64,000 nt of DNA from Limnanthes douglasii subsp. nivea (lineage: Eukaryota > Streptophyta > Magnoliopsida > Brassicales > Limnanthaceae): assembly GCA_036936605.1 (NCBI GenBank), contig JAUPFV010000004.1, positions 90,918,334-90,982,333 of the forward strand, read 5' to 3'. The first letter of the stretch is position 1; every line of letters begins with the position of its first letter. The notes below the pieces were generated by a model. That model was not told the DNA's origin. It was given only the letters and a program-made list of their open reading frames with translations, and ran no database searches. The translations under genes were made by a program, and so were the position numbers. This document shows positions 1 to 11,071 of this stretch, piece after piece.

Positions 1-984
1 CCGATCTGCAGAATTTTTCCTTCGGCGAATAGGTACCGTTCACATTCTTCGTCGGTAGTCAGATAGCTGGGGGCTTCCCTAGGATCATCAACAGGTAGCG
101 ACCCTGGGGCGAGCCCTTCTGATTGCTGTTCCCGAGCTTGAACCATCTCTTGGTCTTTCTTGGGTGCCAATGCTGCTCGATAACACTCCTGTGCTGCTTT
201 TTGGCTACTTCGGACTATACCTACGTTGTTTCCGACCACGTACTTTAAACATTGGTGGACCGTAGAAGATACCGCGTGCATTCGCGATATCCACGATCGG
301 CTGAAAATTGCGTTGTGGGAGGCTGGTGCGTCTACCACCACGAATAAAACGGTAACTTCTTTCTTAAACGGGCCGCGGCCTAATTGGACGATGCCCTCAA
401 ATTCTCCTATAATGTCGGTTGCTGACCCCGTAAATCCCACTATGGTGCGGTCGGACCGTGTGATGACCGGTGGTGTCCTAAACTTGGCGAAAGTGGATGC
501 GAAGATTATGTTGGCCGAACTACCGGTATCCACCAAGATGCGTCGGACTTCCTCCCCCGCAATGGCTGCCCCGATCACAATGGCATCCTCATGGGGGCCG
601 GCTACGTCTCTCATGTCGTCGTCGTCGAAGTACAAGATCAGAGATGGGACGCTTCTGGACTGGGAGTAAGGTCGAGCCTCTAACTGAGTGGTTAGGTTTA
701 CAATGTGCCTTTTCCTGGATGAATGCGTGACTCCTGCCATAGAATCTCCCCCAAAAATAGTTAGGGACTCAAAAAATTCACAAAGGCTTCGTACATTACC
801 GACGTTCTCCTCTGCTTCTTCCTCGATAATTCCGATGATGTTGCGGTTTGCTTCGGGGTCGAGGTATTCAATAGAAACATCGAAAGGGTCGGTTACTTCT
901 GAAATGGTCATAGTGGTTTCGGGCTTTGGAATTATCACGACTTCCTTCGAAGTTGTACTCTGCTGCGCCTTCTTAACATATTCC
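1..984 (-). CDS. Element A gag tail and aspartic protease, partial
   Basis: This is the frame following the gag frameshift near 985; I read it without a stop to the left edge. It encodes the end of gag (motif SLTIFGGDS), a linker, then a retropepsin domain whose active site [11 protein letters not shown] is at about 505-540. Downstream is a conserved block with SWISRMHAVSSTVHQCLKYV. Retropepsins cut the gag-pol polyprotein in the virus-like particle. Reverse transcriptase would follow beyond the edge. Element B has the homologous domain at 14799-15374. The open frame and intact DTG suggest little decay, but it is cut off from the gag start by the frameshift. Confidence 0.85.
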
Positions 985-2674
985 AGAGGTTTCCATGCTC
1001 TATGAGCATCTGTATTTCCTTATTCAAGGCAATGCAGTCTTTGGTATCATGCCCCACGTCTTCGTGATAGCGACAATAGCGGTTGTTCCTCTGCTCCCGA
1101 GGCGTTGGTATCGGGAAAGGCCTTCGGTACATTCCGCTCTTCTTAGTTTTCTCGTAGATCAATGATACACACTCTGTGAGGTCTGTGAAGTACGCAGGGC
1201 AGATCCATTTGTTAGACATGGGTCGTGAAGTCGTCTGGCTCGTCTGCTTTGGTTTCTGGCCTGTTGGAGCCGAGGGTTTGGTGGATACTGGCTGGGTTGG
1301 ATGTATCGTGCTGGCCGGTTGGACTGCCCGAGTGTAGTCTGATCGAGTACCCTGCCTTATTACTACCGATGCTTGGGCACTTTGCTGAATTTGTGCCGCC
1401 ATCTCGGATGCTTCGGTCTCTTCGATCAATATCTGCTTTTCTATCTGATCCAGAAGCGCAAAGAACGTGAACGCCTGTTTCTTCGTTACTGCTTGCTTCA
1501 TAGGTCCCGGGAGCATACCCAAACGGAACGCGATTAGGGCCACATTCTCTTCGCAGTGGTCTAGGTTGGTCTTCGCGTCAATAAATCGTCGGGTATACTC
1601 TCTGAGGCTTTCCCCCAATTTCTGTGTACAATTCATAATAGTGTCTCCGTTGGCTCGGTGACTCTTACTTCCAACAAAATGTTGCCTAAACATTGTCCAG
1701 AATATCCCGAAATTTTTGATGCAGCCGTGTGGTAAACGGTTGTACCACTTGGACGCCCGGTCCCGGAATGTCATGAAGAAAGCTCTACGTAGGATTTTAT
1801 CATCATTGTCGAAACTCAGCATGAAGTTTTTGAAGGCTTCCAGGTGATTATCCGGGTCCTTCTTCCCATCGTACTTCTCTAGCTTGGAAATATTGAATCG
1901 CTTCGGGAGCTGCCCTGCTAATATGTCGTCGGACAATGGTGATGCCCTCCAATTAACTCCGAAACCGCACGCTCCTCCTCCAAGTCCTTCTGCCTGAACT
2001 CCGTAGAGTCCCTCATCCCCTGGGCTGATAAACTGGCTGCTTGTTCGGTAACCTAGGTTCTGCCTGTTCGACGGTTGCCATGGCACTTGAGGCAGCGCTG
2101 CTCGCTCTTCACGACTGACCGTGGGTACTTCTTCCTTCTCAAATGATACCGGAGTTTGTTTCTCGGTGCTACCCTTCTTGTACTTCGGGGAGTCCATCAT
2201 GGGTCCTCGGAGGCGTCGGGAACAATTTTTATGTGTGCGTTGGACTCTTTCCCGTCGCCGGTATTCCCTGCCCGATGAGTCATCCGAGGTGTAGTCAGCT
2301 GACACGCCGCGAAGGTCCTCTGGGTACCGCTGAGTCCTGGCATTTCGCCCTTCCTCGGGATGAGGCTCTTGATAATACCTGACAGGTCGGGCTTCGACGC
2401 GAAGCCCAATGGTGGGATCGGCCTCCTCCCGGTCCTCCAAGAGTGGTTCTTTGCCTTTTCCTTCCCGGACCCTTTTCTCGTCTAGTGCCCGCTCTCTTTC
2501 GGCGTTCAGCCTGGAAATGTCTTCTAGGAGCTGTCTTCGGGTCATTATTAGGGTCGATCGCTTGTCCCGACCCTAGTCGTAGCGCCCCCGACCTGGGGCT
2601 TCTTCGTCTTCCGACACCGAAATGGCTCGGATTACCTCTCTACCGACCCTCTCTCCCACAGCTTCATCGTTCAT
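985..2674 (-). pseudogene. Element A gag (capsid/nucleocapsid), broken
   Basis: Gag forms the particle that packages element RNA. The likely start is the ATG at 2674, by homology with element B. Codon 34 (2573-2575) is TAG where B has CAG, and the frame then stays open from 2545 to 935. Conserved blocks are the capsid-like LPKRFNISKLEKYDGKKDPD, WYNRLPHGCIKNF and a nucleocapsid motif of CX2HX4HX4C form (CRYHEDVGHDTKDC), which replaces the canonical CCHC knuckle. One base is missing near 985 compared with B, which moves the frame and ends this ORF at 935 with an unrelated tail. Confidence 0.88.
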
Positions 2675-2725
2675 CTTATAAAACGTGATTTTTAAAGAAA
2701 AAAGATTCCTTTTTGGTATCACGGG

Positions 2726-2743
2726 TTCCCACAGATGGCGCCA
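2726..2743 (-). other. Primer-binding site of element A
   Basis: On the minus strand the LTR ends ...CTCATCA and is followed at once by TTGGCGCCATCTGTGGGAA. This TGGCGCC-type sequence is where a tRNA 3' end primes minus-strand DNA synthesis in many plant gypsy elements. I did not establish which tRNA it matches. Confidence 0.7.
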
Positions 2744-2744
2744 A

Positions 2745-3072
2745 TGATGAGTTAATAAATGACTTGCGGAATATCTTGGATCTTGAGTCTGATGTGACTA
2801 GAGAGAGAAAGTGTAGAGAGAGAAGGTGCAAAGAGAATAGAATAATATTCAATGTCCCACCTACCAAGAAAGTGGGTCATCTTTTATACTAAAGTAAGGT
2901 GGACCCATTAATATCCTTAGTGGGCTGATTTTATTGTCTATGAGGGCCCTCATTAAGTACATTGTTTACAAATTGGTCCTAAAAGATCATAAATACATTA
3001 ATAATCACTCAAAGTATCTTTTATTCATAATTAACCCCTTGTTATTTATTCCGGCGGATTTTACCCTTATCA
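2745..3072 (-). repeat. 5' LTR of element A (328 bp)
   Basis: On the minus strand it begins TGATAAGG and ends CTCATCA, giving short inverted ends TGAT...ATCA. It contains a TATA-like AGTATAAAAGATG and CT-rich leader sequence. It aligns along its length with the 325-bp LTRs of element B (shared blocks such as CCCACCTACCAAG and GACTAGAG). The flanking bases at 3073-3077 are AGTTG; the partner TSD is outside the window. Confidence 0.85.
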
Positions 3073-4500
3073 AGTTGCAGCAGCTCGAGCATTGGCAGGT
3101 CGATTAAGTCTTGTGACTCTTTGACCTTGGACGAGGTGCTTTTCTTGATTTCTGCAAGCTACTCTGCTTTGATTTCCTTGAGGATCACGAGCTAAGTTTT
3201 GGTGGCTTCCTGCTTAGCGTCGAAATACCCTTAGCCTGATTGATAACTAGCTGGGAATTCGAGCGCACGCGGATGTTGGTTGCACCGCAGATATGTGCTA
3301 GACGCATTCCTCCAATAAGTGCCTCATTATTTGTTGTTGGGAATTTGAATCAGATAGCTTGTTTGATTTTCTCTCCTGCTGGTATTTGTAAGAGAATGAC
3401 AGCTCCATCACCCGAGGTAGAAGATCCTCCGTCGACTTCTAGGGTCCACGAACTCAAATCTATGGGGTAATCATGGGTGTCACCAGGTGGGCGTGGAGTG
3501 GAGAATTCAAATATGAAGTCGGCTACGACTTGACCCTTGATTACTCGACGCGGTTCGAATCGGATATCATACTCCCCGAGTTCGATATACCATTTAGTTA
3601 GACATCCCGAAGTGTTGGAGTTATGCAATATGGTACGTAGCGGGGAGGATGTGCGAACGGTGATGGTACCACCAGACCCAAGATGATTTTTTCCAGATCT
3701 CTGTAGCGCGTTTCGGCATCAGCTATAAACTTGGACAAGGCCGCAAGGCGGCCGGTGAGGCATTGTACTTCCTTGATGCTAGAGGGGGCGCCATTTTCAA
3801 TAAAGCTTGTAATTATACGGGATCGGCCTCAATGCCTTTCTTGCTGATCACATAACCTAAACATTTTCCCGTGCGGAGCCTAAAAGAGCATTTTAGTGGA
3901 TTTAACTTGAGATTATACTTACGAAGGATGGTGAAAACGTCTTGTAGTGCTTTTAAGTGTCGGTCCGTTAGTTTTGACTATCATATCGCCGATGTAGGCT
4001 TCTAGGTCATGTCCTAACTGATTTTTTAAAATTTGGTTGACGAGGCGTCGATAGGTGGCCACCGCATTTTTGAGTCCGAACGGCATAATAGTATAGCAAT
4101 AAAGGCCTCGCTCGGTCTGTAAAGTTGTGTGCTCTTCGTCACGTGGGAGCATCCGGATTTGGTTGTACCCCGAATATGCATCCATGAACGACATGTATTC
4201 ACAACCGGATGCAGAATCGACCAGCTGATCAATACGTGACAAGGGGTAGGTGTCCTTGGGGCATGCTTTGTTTAAGTCGGTGAAGTCGACGCACATGCGC
4301 CAATCATCACTCTTCTTTTTTACAAGAACTGGATTTTCAATCCATGTAAGGTATCGAACTTGGCGGATCTGGCCGAGTCCAAGTAGTTTGACGACCTCCG
4401 AGGCGATGACTACCTGTTTGTCGCTTGAGAAAAACCGACACTTCTGTCCCTGATAAGGGAATAGGTACCCATAACTAATATGAAGGATAGACATCAGAAC
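3073..4500 (-). pseudogene. Fragment C: gypsy reverse transcriptase and RNase H
   Basis: Reading leftward, 4494-3919 encodes an RT palm region with WRMCVDFTDLNKACPKDTYP, SFMDAYSGYNQI and YIGDMIVKT, and 3628-3350 plus further frames encode the RT connection and RNase H (LEVDGGSSTSGDGA, TNNEALIGGM, SNSQLVINQ). The RT catalytic box is YIGD instead of YIDD, and the RNase H motif SDSQL is SNSQL, so two catalytic aspartates are lost. The left side is interrupted by A and the right side by the LTR at 4501. It is more diverged from A and B than they are from each other, so it is an older Tat-like copy. Confidence 0.85.
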
Positions 4501-5190
4501 TGAGCGGAACTAAATAAAGTGGAACCAAAGAAAGCAGAGCAGAGCAAGACAAAACCTAGCAGAGCAGAGCAGATCGAAGCCGAGCAGGACCATATAGAGT
4601 AAGATGAACATAAAGATTGGAAAAGCAGACGATGCGCTCAATCCGAGCAGGAGAGGTACGAGGCCGAGGGCGCTCAAAGTTACACCGAGCAGAGCCCGAT
4701 TAGAAGTACGCACGCTCGGTCAAATCATATGCAAGAGGACTTGTCCACACCGAGCTATAGTTGAGCAGAACACGATCAAAGGCAAGCGCGCTTGAGGAAC
4801 GTAGTGTGAGACATCGCTCGACCACAAGTAAATTGGCATCAGACCCGGCCTGAGCGGACATGGAAGCTTTAGCACCCACCGGGCAGAACTACAAAGAATG
4901 CTCAGCACGACAACTTGTGAAACTAACCGTTATGTCGACAAATGATAACAAAGTTAGTATTGTAGACTATATTGAAGGCCGCTAATCAAGAAAAGGCAGT
5001 AAACAGTCAAACATCCAAGGACCACGATTAAAGGGAATTTGTGGTAATTAGTTTAATGATGGTAACAACCCATTAAATGTTTGTACTTAATAGGGGAGTT
5101 ACGACCAAGAATAATATAAATATATGGCTAAGGGTTTTGTAAAAGGGACTGAACTATCTTCTCGAATCAATAAAATTACTACTTTGACAG
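4501..5190 (+). repeat. Probable solo LTR, left part (continues at 17755-17788)
   Basis: The segment begins TGAGCGGAAC and is rich in GAGCAG units up to about 4720. It has a TATA-like AATATAAATATATGG near 5110 and a polyadenylation-like CAATAAAATT near 5168, as expected of an LTR read on the plus strand. Element B interrupts it at 5190; the last 34 bases (17755-17788) end GTAACA. Flanks AGAAC (4496-4500) and ATAAC (17789-17793) match at 4 of 5 bases. No internal region or primer site adjoins, so solo LTR is the simplest reading, though no second copy is in the window to confirm the ends. Confidence 0.5.
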
Positions 5191-5515
5191 TGATGAGCGA
5201 ATAAATGACTAGGAAAAATATTGGATCTTGGACCTGATGTGACTAGAGTACAAACGTAGAGAGAGAAAGTAGAAAGAGAATATTATATTCAATTGTCCCA
5301 CCTACCAAGGATAATGGGCTCCCTTTTATAGTGGGGAAGGGTGGGCCCGTTTATTTCTTTTGAGGTTTTGCTTTATTTCACTTTTGGTCCTCTACAAAAT
5401 AATTTACTTACAAATTGTCTTCTACCAACTAATAATACCATAATAGGCATATTTGTCCCCTTCTATTTACAATTGACTCCTTTTCTATGAAGATCGGCGA
5501 ATTACCCCCTCATCA
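5191..5515 (-). repeat. 3' LTR of element B (325 bp)
   Basis: It begins (minus strand) TGATGAGGGGG and ends CTCATCA, a 7-bp perfect inverted end. The body aligns base for base in length with 17430-17754. A TATA-like CTATAAAAGGG lies on the minus strand near 5335. Confidence 0.93.
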
Positions 5516-5529
5516 GTAGCCCCCATTCT
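5516..5529 (-). other. Polypurine tract of element B
   Basis: On the minus strand AGAATGGGGGCTAC directly precedes the 3' LTR start TGATGAG. This is the primer for plus-strand DNA synthesis. The same GGGGGCTAC or GGGGCTCC form precedes the LTRs of D, E and relic H. Confidence 0.8.
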
Positions 5530-5985
5530 TCAAGAGCATCGGTAATGAAGACTTATAAGAGGATCAGTTCGACATGCCTCTTCTCCTTACGCCTCGGTAC
5601 CGGTTGACCGGGTTACCTTGGTTGGATGTTTATCTCCTGAACGGTTACCGACCATTCGTACTTCTTGTTGTTGGGTCGGTCGTGAGTCGTCCCGACGTTA
5701 TAACAACGTCTCCTAGGTCTGCTTCCGACCCTTTTTGACGGGTTCCACATGGACCTAAACCGGTGAATGGGCTTTGGTTAATAATCCGGGTAGTCGGGGC
5801 CCATTTAAGGTATCTATTTGAGCTAGCTGGCGTAGACCTGCAACTCTAGTCCGGTTAGGGGCTACACGTGTCATCCGAGTACTCGAAGCGTGCCTGTCTG
5901 CACGGTTTTCCAAGGGGCCTTTCGACTTCCCGGTGCTTTTCGTCGCTTGAACTTCCCCGTACGTGATATGGTTAAGTGAGGGTGC

Positions 5986-5994
5986 CTATATATA
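5986..5994 (+). promoter_or_regulatory. TATA-like box of the element B antisense gene
   Basis: CCTATATATATCTC lies about 90 bp before the ATG at 6079, on the strand of the antisense gene. Elements D and E have TATAAATA at a similar distance from their antisense ATGs, which supports a real promoter separate from the LTR. The 5530-5980 stretch upstream is GC-richer non-coding sequence with no other feature I recognise. Confidence 0.5.
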
Positions 5995-6078
5995 TCTCAT
6001 AAGAGAGAATCGCTCTTAGAAGAACTTTAGAGAGAGAAAGTGTTGTTCGGACGTTTCTATAGAGAAAGAGCGAGTTTT

Positions 6079-8563
6079 ATGAGAAGCAGGAACCCGAAGC
6101 CAGAACAAAAACCTAAGAAGAAGAAAGAGCCTCTGTTCGGATTTGAAGATTGGGCTAGCATCGGTGACCGTGCTGAGGAATATCGAGCTGCGGGATTAAT
6201 TTGGAGCTCTGACACCAAGCCCTTCACGCCTATACCATTACCCCACGACCCTGTTCGTGCTGATCCGATCCCTACCGAGTCTTTGACCTTACCCGCACCG
6301 TCCGGCGCTCGGACCCCCGAGGCCATTGTCATTCCTTCAAGTAGTAGCTCTCCACACTCCCCAACTGCCCAACCTAACCCCCCCCCCCCCCCGATGCCTT
6401 CATCGGTTAATTCTTACACGGCTCCGACCCCTTTTCCACCCCGACGTCGAGGCAAAACTCAATTTCTTTCTATGGGAGAAACCAACACTTCAACTTCTCC
6501 CGCGGCAGGTAACTCCCCCGAGATGGTCCAGCTTACTCCCGATATACGAGGATACCGGACCAGTACTAACACTGCTCGTACCTTTTTAGGTCTCAACCAA
6601 CGGCCACTAGCTCCTCACGAACTGGATCCCGAGGGTGCTCGCCAACAACAACAAGAGTCTCAACTGGCCCAAACCGGAAGCAGTTCTGGTCCTGTAAACC
6701 TTTTGGTCTGACCGTCTGATCCATCCGCGGCCAGCCCCCTTAGATCTGACGCAATCCCGACAGTAAATACCGAGGAGTCGGAGACTGACGTTTTAATTAC
6801 TGAGGACGGTATTGCTGCTGCTGGCGATTCCGTTGCTCCTCCCGAAGATCCGCTTCCCAAGGAGATTGAGGCGGTAATAACCACATCCTACCATCGCTGG
6901 TTGCCCAGGAATAACGTCATTTCTCTTTTTGAGAGCAAGTACTTTTACTTCCCTGCTGCTGAGCAAGAGGAGATTCTGATCCGGTGGGGTATTCCGGAGT
7001 GCGTCACTGTCCGGTTTCCTGTTCCTGGGGAGACTCTCGTGCATGTTCGGTCACGGGAGATCGTAATCTTCATCGAGCTTTTCAATTGGGACCTCAGGTT
7101 TCCTCTGGATCCTGAGATTGCTCTGTACTTCAGGACTCTCAATATCTACCCCTCTCAGTTGACGCCCAACGCGTGGTATACACTGATGTCCTGCATAATG
7201 GCCTCGCGCCTTTCAGGTCGGGTCATGCCCATGGAGGAGTATATAACCATGTCCGGGCTGTCGAAGTCTCCCAAGTCCCCCTTCTTCTATTCTTCTTTGG
7301 CCAACACATGGAAGATAGTGAACGATTTTCTCGAAGACGACAAAGGTTGGAAACACTGTTTAGTCTTCCTCAGGGGCTGCTGGGAAAACGGCCGCCCCTA
7401 TAGCAAGGAGAATCCGAGGCGACTGCTGCGGACATGGGTTCCTGATGGTAAAATTTTATTATTATTTTTTTTTTGTTTTTTTTACATGATGGCCCGATCC
7501 TCTGTGTAGTATCAAAGAAATTCGTCCAGGGGTTGAAGAAGGACTACTTTAAGTCGGGCAAGGTCACCTTCCAATTGTTGAAGGACTATGCTAGGAAGCA
7601 TTGGGGGCGAGCGTTCCATCGGGCCTTTAAAAATACAAATCTGATTACGAGTAACCTCTAGCGCTGCTCGTCAGAATCGCTCACGATTGAGCAGCTGCGT
7701 CAACCCCCCAGTCTGGAGGAGTTAGTCGCAAAGACGGATACGCCTGATGCCCACCTGTTTCTCCCGAAGCGCAACAAGGCTCCGAGCAAGACAATGTCGG
7801 GGCTGAAGAGGCCGGTGCGTAGGGACACCAAGATGAAGCTGTCGCTGAGGATAACGAGACCCATCAGTCCAATGAGCTAGCGAAGAAGCGGAAGGGGAAG
7901 GCTGACGCAGAAGGGGCTCCAAAACCGATGTGGCATCGTTAAGGGTGGTACAATAGCCGACCCTGTAGTGGTGATTCCCGACGACGCTAGCCCCTCAAAG
8001 GCCTCCAAAACCGATGTGGCATCGTCGAGTCGTACGAACCTTCCGGTGCTGTCTGTGCCCGGGAGTCCGCATACTTTCCCTTTGCGGATAACCGATGGGC
8101 TATCCCTTTCCTTGTACAACATGATTGTGCCTTTGGCGATGAAAGAGCGTCGGGCAGGGGAACTGAGCCAGGCGTTGTCGGTCGCGGAGGGGAAAGTTGC
8201 CTTGCTGGAAGAAGAGGTGGACAAGGGAAAAGCGGCTCAGAAGCTGGCAGAGGAGCAGCTCAAGGCGACCGAACAAACCTTGGCGCAAATCAGGAAGGAC
8301 GGGGATGGTCGGGTAGGGCCGTTGGAGTAGGAAATCGCCGACCTGAAGAAGGCTAACACCCTTTTTGTTGAAAAATGCAAGAAGTGGATGGAGAAAGAGA
8401 CGTCTAAAGCCAGAGCCGCATACATGCTGACTTTTCACACCGCTTCCCCGACCTTCCCCTCGGGACAATGTGGCTGGATGTTTCGGAAAATGACCACCCT
8501 ATTGGTTTGTTTTGCGAAAACGAAGAATCGGATGACGCCGAGTCAGAGGAAGAGGACGCTTGA
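6079..8563 (+). pseudogene. Antisense third gene (aORF) of element B, Transposase_28-like
   Basis: It lies between integrase and 3' LTR, opposite to gag-pol. Exon 1 (6079-7447) has a basic N-terminus (MRSRNPKPEQKPKKKK), a Pro/Ser-rich linker with a 14-C run near 6380, and a folded domain (about 6890-7440) with ELFNWDLRFPLDPEI and LTPNAWYTLMSCIMASRLSG. Intron 7448-7509 (GT...AG, 62 bp) interrupts a GAT-G codon, phase 1. Exon 2 has WGRAFHRAFKNTN, LFLPKRNKAPSK, a coiled coil (about 8100-8330) and an acidic tail ESDDAESEEEDA ending at the TGA 8561-8563. Stops at 6709-6711, 7659-7661 and near 8330 disable it; copy D has TGG at the second. The domain resembles Pfam Transposase_28 ('putative gypsy type transposon'); its function is unknown and transposase activity is not shown. 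Confidence 0.85.
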
Positions 8564-8796
8564 TCCCCGACGTCGCTTGTTTTTTTTGTTTTTGTTAAAA
8601 TTTGTGATTGCGGGGTCTGTTGGACCCCTTGTAAGCCTTTTTTGTAACCACAGTTTCAGAACAATCAATATGTTATATGTATGTGTGTTTATGCGTACTC
8701 ATGTTTTTATAAGTGTTACATCCAACTTTGTTTTCATAAATCCACGGTTGATCGGGAACCAAAGTATGGATTGTAGCCCGTCAAAAGACCAAGGAA

Positions 8797-9033
8797 AGTG
8801 TGGATCAGTTCGAACGCTGAAAAACCTGCTAAGGTTCTTTTCCTCATAGGGTCGGGAATTAGAGTCTAGATCAGTTTAAACACTGAAAAACCTGCTAAGG
8901 TTCATTTTCCTCATAGGGTCGAGAATTAGAGTGTAGATAAGTTTAAACACTGAAAAATCTATGAGGGTTCTGTCGATCAATGTAAAATTGTGAATTTTCC
9001 CGTAGGGTCGGGAATTAAGATGTAGATCAGTGG
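8797..9033 (-). repeat. Tandem repeats in the element B 3' region, left half
   Basis: Units of about 70-90 bp share GGGTCGGGAATTA, TAGATCAGT and CTGAAAAACCT. The array is broken at ATCAGTGG (9026-9033) by a 2.0-kb insertion and resumes at 11072. Such arrays between coding region and 3' LTR are common in Tat elements. Confidence 0.8.
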
Positions 9034-11071
9034 ATGTTAGTCCTTTTCTCACGCAAGTATACGCGGTCAAATCATAGCAAGTAATAAGTAAGAAAGATCG
9101 TTCCCACGAAGACTAGGTGTATAAGACAAAGATTTACTTATACAACAATGTATGATTATTAGACTACTGCTGGAACAAATAATAAAGTATGAGTGAATGA
9201 ATATAACTAAGCAAATTAACTAACAAGATTAACTTATGCGAGAGAGACATGGAACCCTAACTTCATTTTTTTATTTTACTTAGAGTATTAATATACTTAA
9301 TCAATATGTAAGATAACTACGATTACTAATCAGATAACACAAAATCAGAATACGCTACCTTTCAATACACGTAAACCAAACCACTTAATCAACCACAAAA
9401 GAGATAGCAGTTAAGCAGACACCGCATGCATGACAATCCTATATGTCTATATGAATTGAGGTACAATTGGTTTTAAGCACAAGTTATCTATTTCGATTAC
9501 ATAGGGTAATATGATATGGTTAATGACATATTACGAATCATGAACAATCACAATATGAATCATTCAAGAACCTATGCTAGCATGGCAAGTTCTAATCCTT
9601 AATTATACTTTCACATTCATTAAAGATAAACAATCTAGATGTTCGCGACGCATCTAACAAAAAAACACAGCCATACTAGGTAACCGATAAACATATCTCA
9701 CAAGAAATCAATTAAGGAATAAACCCTAAATATTATTCAAACAAATCCGTTAAGGTTCCATGACAACGATTAGTTCATAATCGAACAAATCATCATCATG
9801 GTCTTAAAAATTAACATAATTTGTTGAATATAAATAAGAATAAAAATAAACTAAAAAGAGTATAGAAAAATTAACACAACGTGATGAATAACAATAAGAA
9901 TAAAAATAAACTAAAAAGAGTATAGAAAAATTAAACCGAAAATCTTCTCTGTTTTATATTCGAACGGACACCAATTGCTTTGTTTTTTGAACGATCACCA
10001 AATGTATCTGCTGTAAATACAATTGGCTTTGCTTTTCTTTTCTGACACCAATTGACTTGGTCTTTCTGAGTCTGTCGCCCAATTGGCTTTTCGAGTCGGA
10101 CAATTGAGTCAGTCGACAATTGAGTCCGTTTTCTTTTTCTGTTCTTCTTGTTTTTTCTTTTATTTGTAATTTTGTCGAAAGACAAGAAATCAAAACGGCG
10201 CACCTCTTTCTCTTTTACGTCTGTCTCTTTATATAGATATTCTGCCGAAACCCTAAAAACAATTAAATTACGTAACGTAAATATTTATGTTAAATAAAAT
10301 AATATAAACAATTAAATTACGTAACGTATATATTTATGTTAAATAAAATAATATTTTAAACAATATAGCTAAATAAAATATTCGGATTAATCTAATATTC
10401 TTTTCTTAATTCAGCATTAATTTCATTTTATGCTTCGCTTTAATATTTTCTTCTTAATTTAATATTTTAAACAATATCTTAGAAAATATATTTTCCATTT
10501 TTTTCAACATTACTCCCTCCGTTCCTTATTATAGGTCGTTTTAAGAAACTAAATTAATTCTATATTAGTTGACGTGTCACAATTACCATAATATTAAATG
10601 ATATTCAATTTGATAGCCAATGAAACCAATTGCCTTTTTTTTATCAAACTGCAGTTTTTTATTATAATTGACCAATTAAATTTATTCCTGCTCTAATTTT
10701 TATAGGAAAGAGAACTCATAATGAGTTTCCTTAATATCCGTGCTCCCACCTTAATCGTCCATTAATATTAATATGGAACGGAGGGAGTAATATATTTTCA
10801 AGCATTAATTTTTTTTTAAATCACTTGTCATGATATATTTTTAGCATTAATATATTTTCTTTTCTTTTCAACTGTTCCAAAATTTTCCTAAATACATTAA
10901 TTTTTCAGTTTCTTCAATTTCAACCCAACTTTATTAATATTATCACAATTTACCCGTGGCACAAGCGACTTTAATAATACTGGAAAAATATGTTAAAACT
11001 CAACGAATACTTGAGAGTCGGTGATGATTTTAAGAATAATGGAAGCGTAATAAGTGATATGAAATGCACTT
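9034..11071. mobile_element. Unclassified 2.0-kb insertion in the element B tandem array
   Basis: The same 8 bases, ATCAGTGG, flank both ends (9026-9033 and 11072-11079), consistent with an 8-bp target-site duplication. The repeat unit reads straight through when the insert is removed. The insert begins ATGTTAGTCC and ends ATGCACTT with no clear inverted termini. It is AT-rich and holds two near-identical ~60-bp blocks (about 9810-9932), a ~55-bp tandem duplication (about 10258-10360) and a MITE. The minus-strand frame at 9931-10203 is low-complexity basic sequence without a recognisable domain. An 8-bp TSD suits hAT-type elements, but the ends do not confirm that. Confidence 0.6.
10513..10787. 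mobile_element. Stowaway-type MITE (275 bp)
   Basis: Perfect 13-bp inverted ends CTCCCTCCGTTCC / GGAACGGAGGGAG are flanked by TA on both sides (10511-10512 and 10788-10789). These are the ends and TA target duplication of Stowaway (Tc1/mariner-derived) MITEs. It has no coding capacity and is nested inside the 2.0-kb insertion in element B. Confidence 0.93.

Larger units (their letters stand above)
1..3072 (-). mobile_element. Element A: Tat-type Ty3/gypsy retrotransposon, 5' part
   Basis: The element reads right to left: 5' LTR (2745-3072), primer-binding site, gag, then protease running off the left edge. Its proteins closely match those of element B, so A and B are one family. The right flank (3073 onward) is the interior of fragment C, so A inserted into C. 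The other LTR and the target-site duplication lie outside the window. Only one stop and one frameshift were found in about 2.7 kb of coding sequence, so A is among the better preserved copies here. Confidence 0.9.

Noticed and set aside
226..669. Plus-strand open frame at the left edge
   Set aside because: It lies exactly antisense to the element A protease, and its reverse strand carries the DTGSS active site. The same mirror frame occurs antisense to the B protease (15064-15267).
8388..8849. 153-codon frame after the element B antisense coiled coil
   Set aside because: The real antisense frame here, shifted, ends in the acidic tail at 8563. The longer frame runs into non-coding T-rich sequence and tandem repeats.
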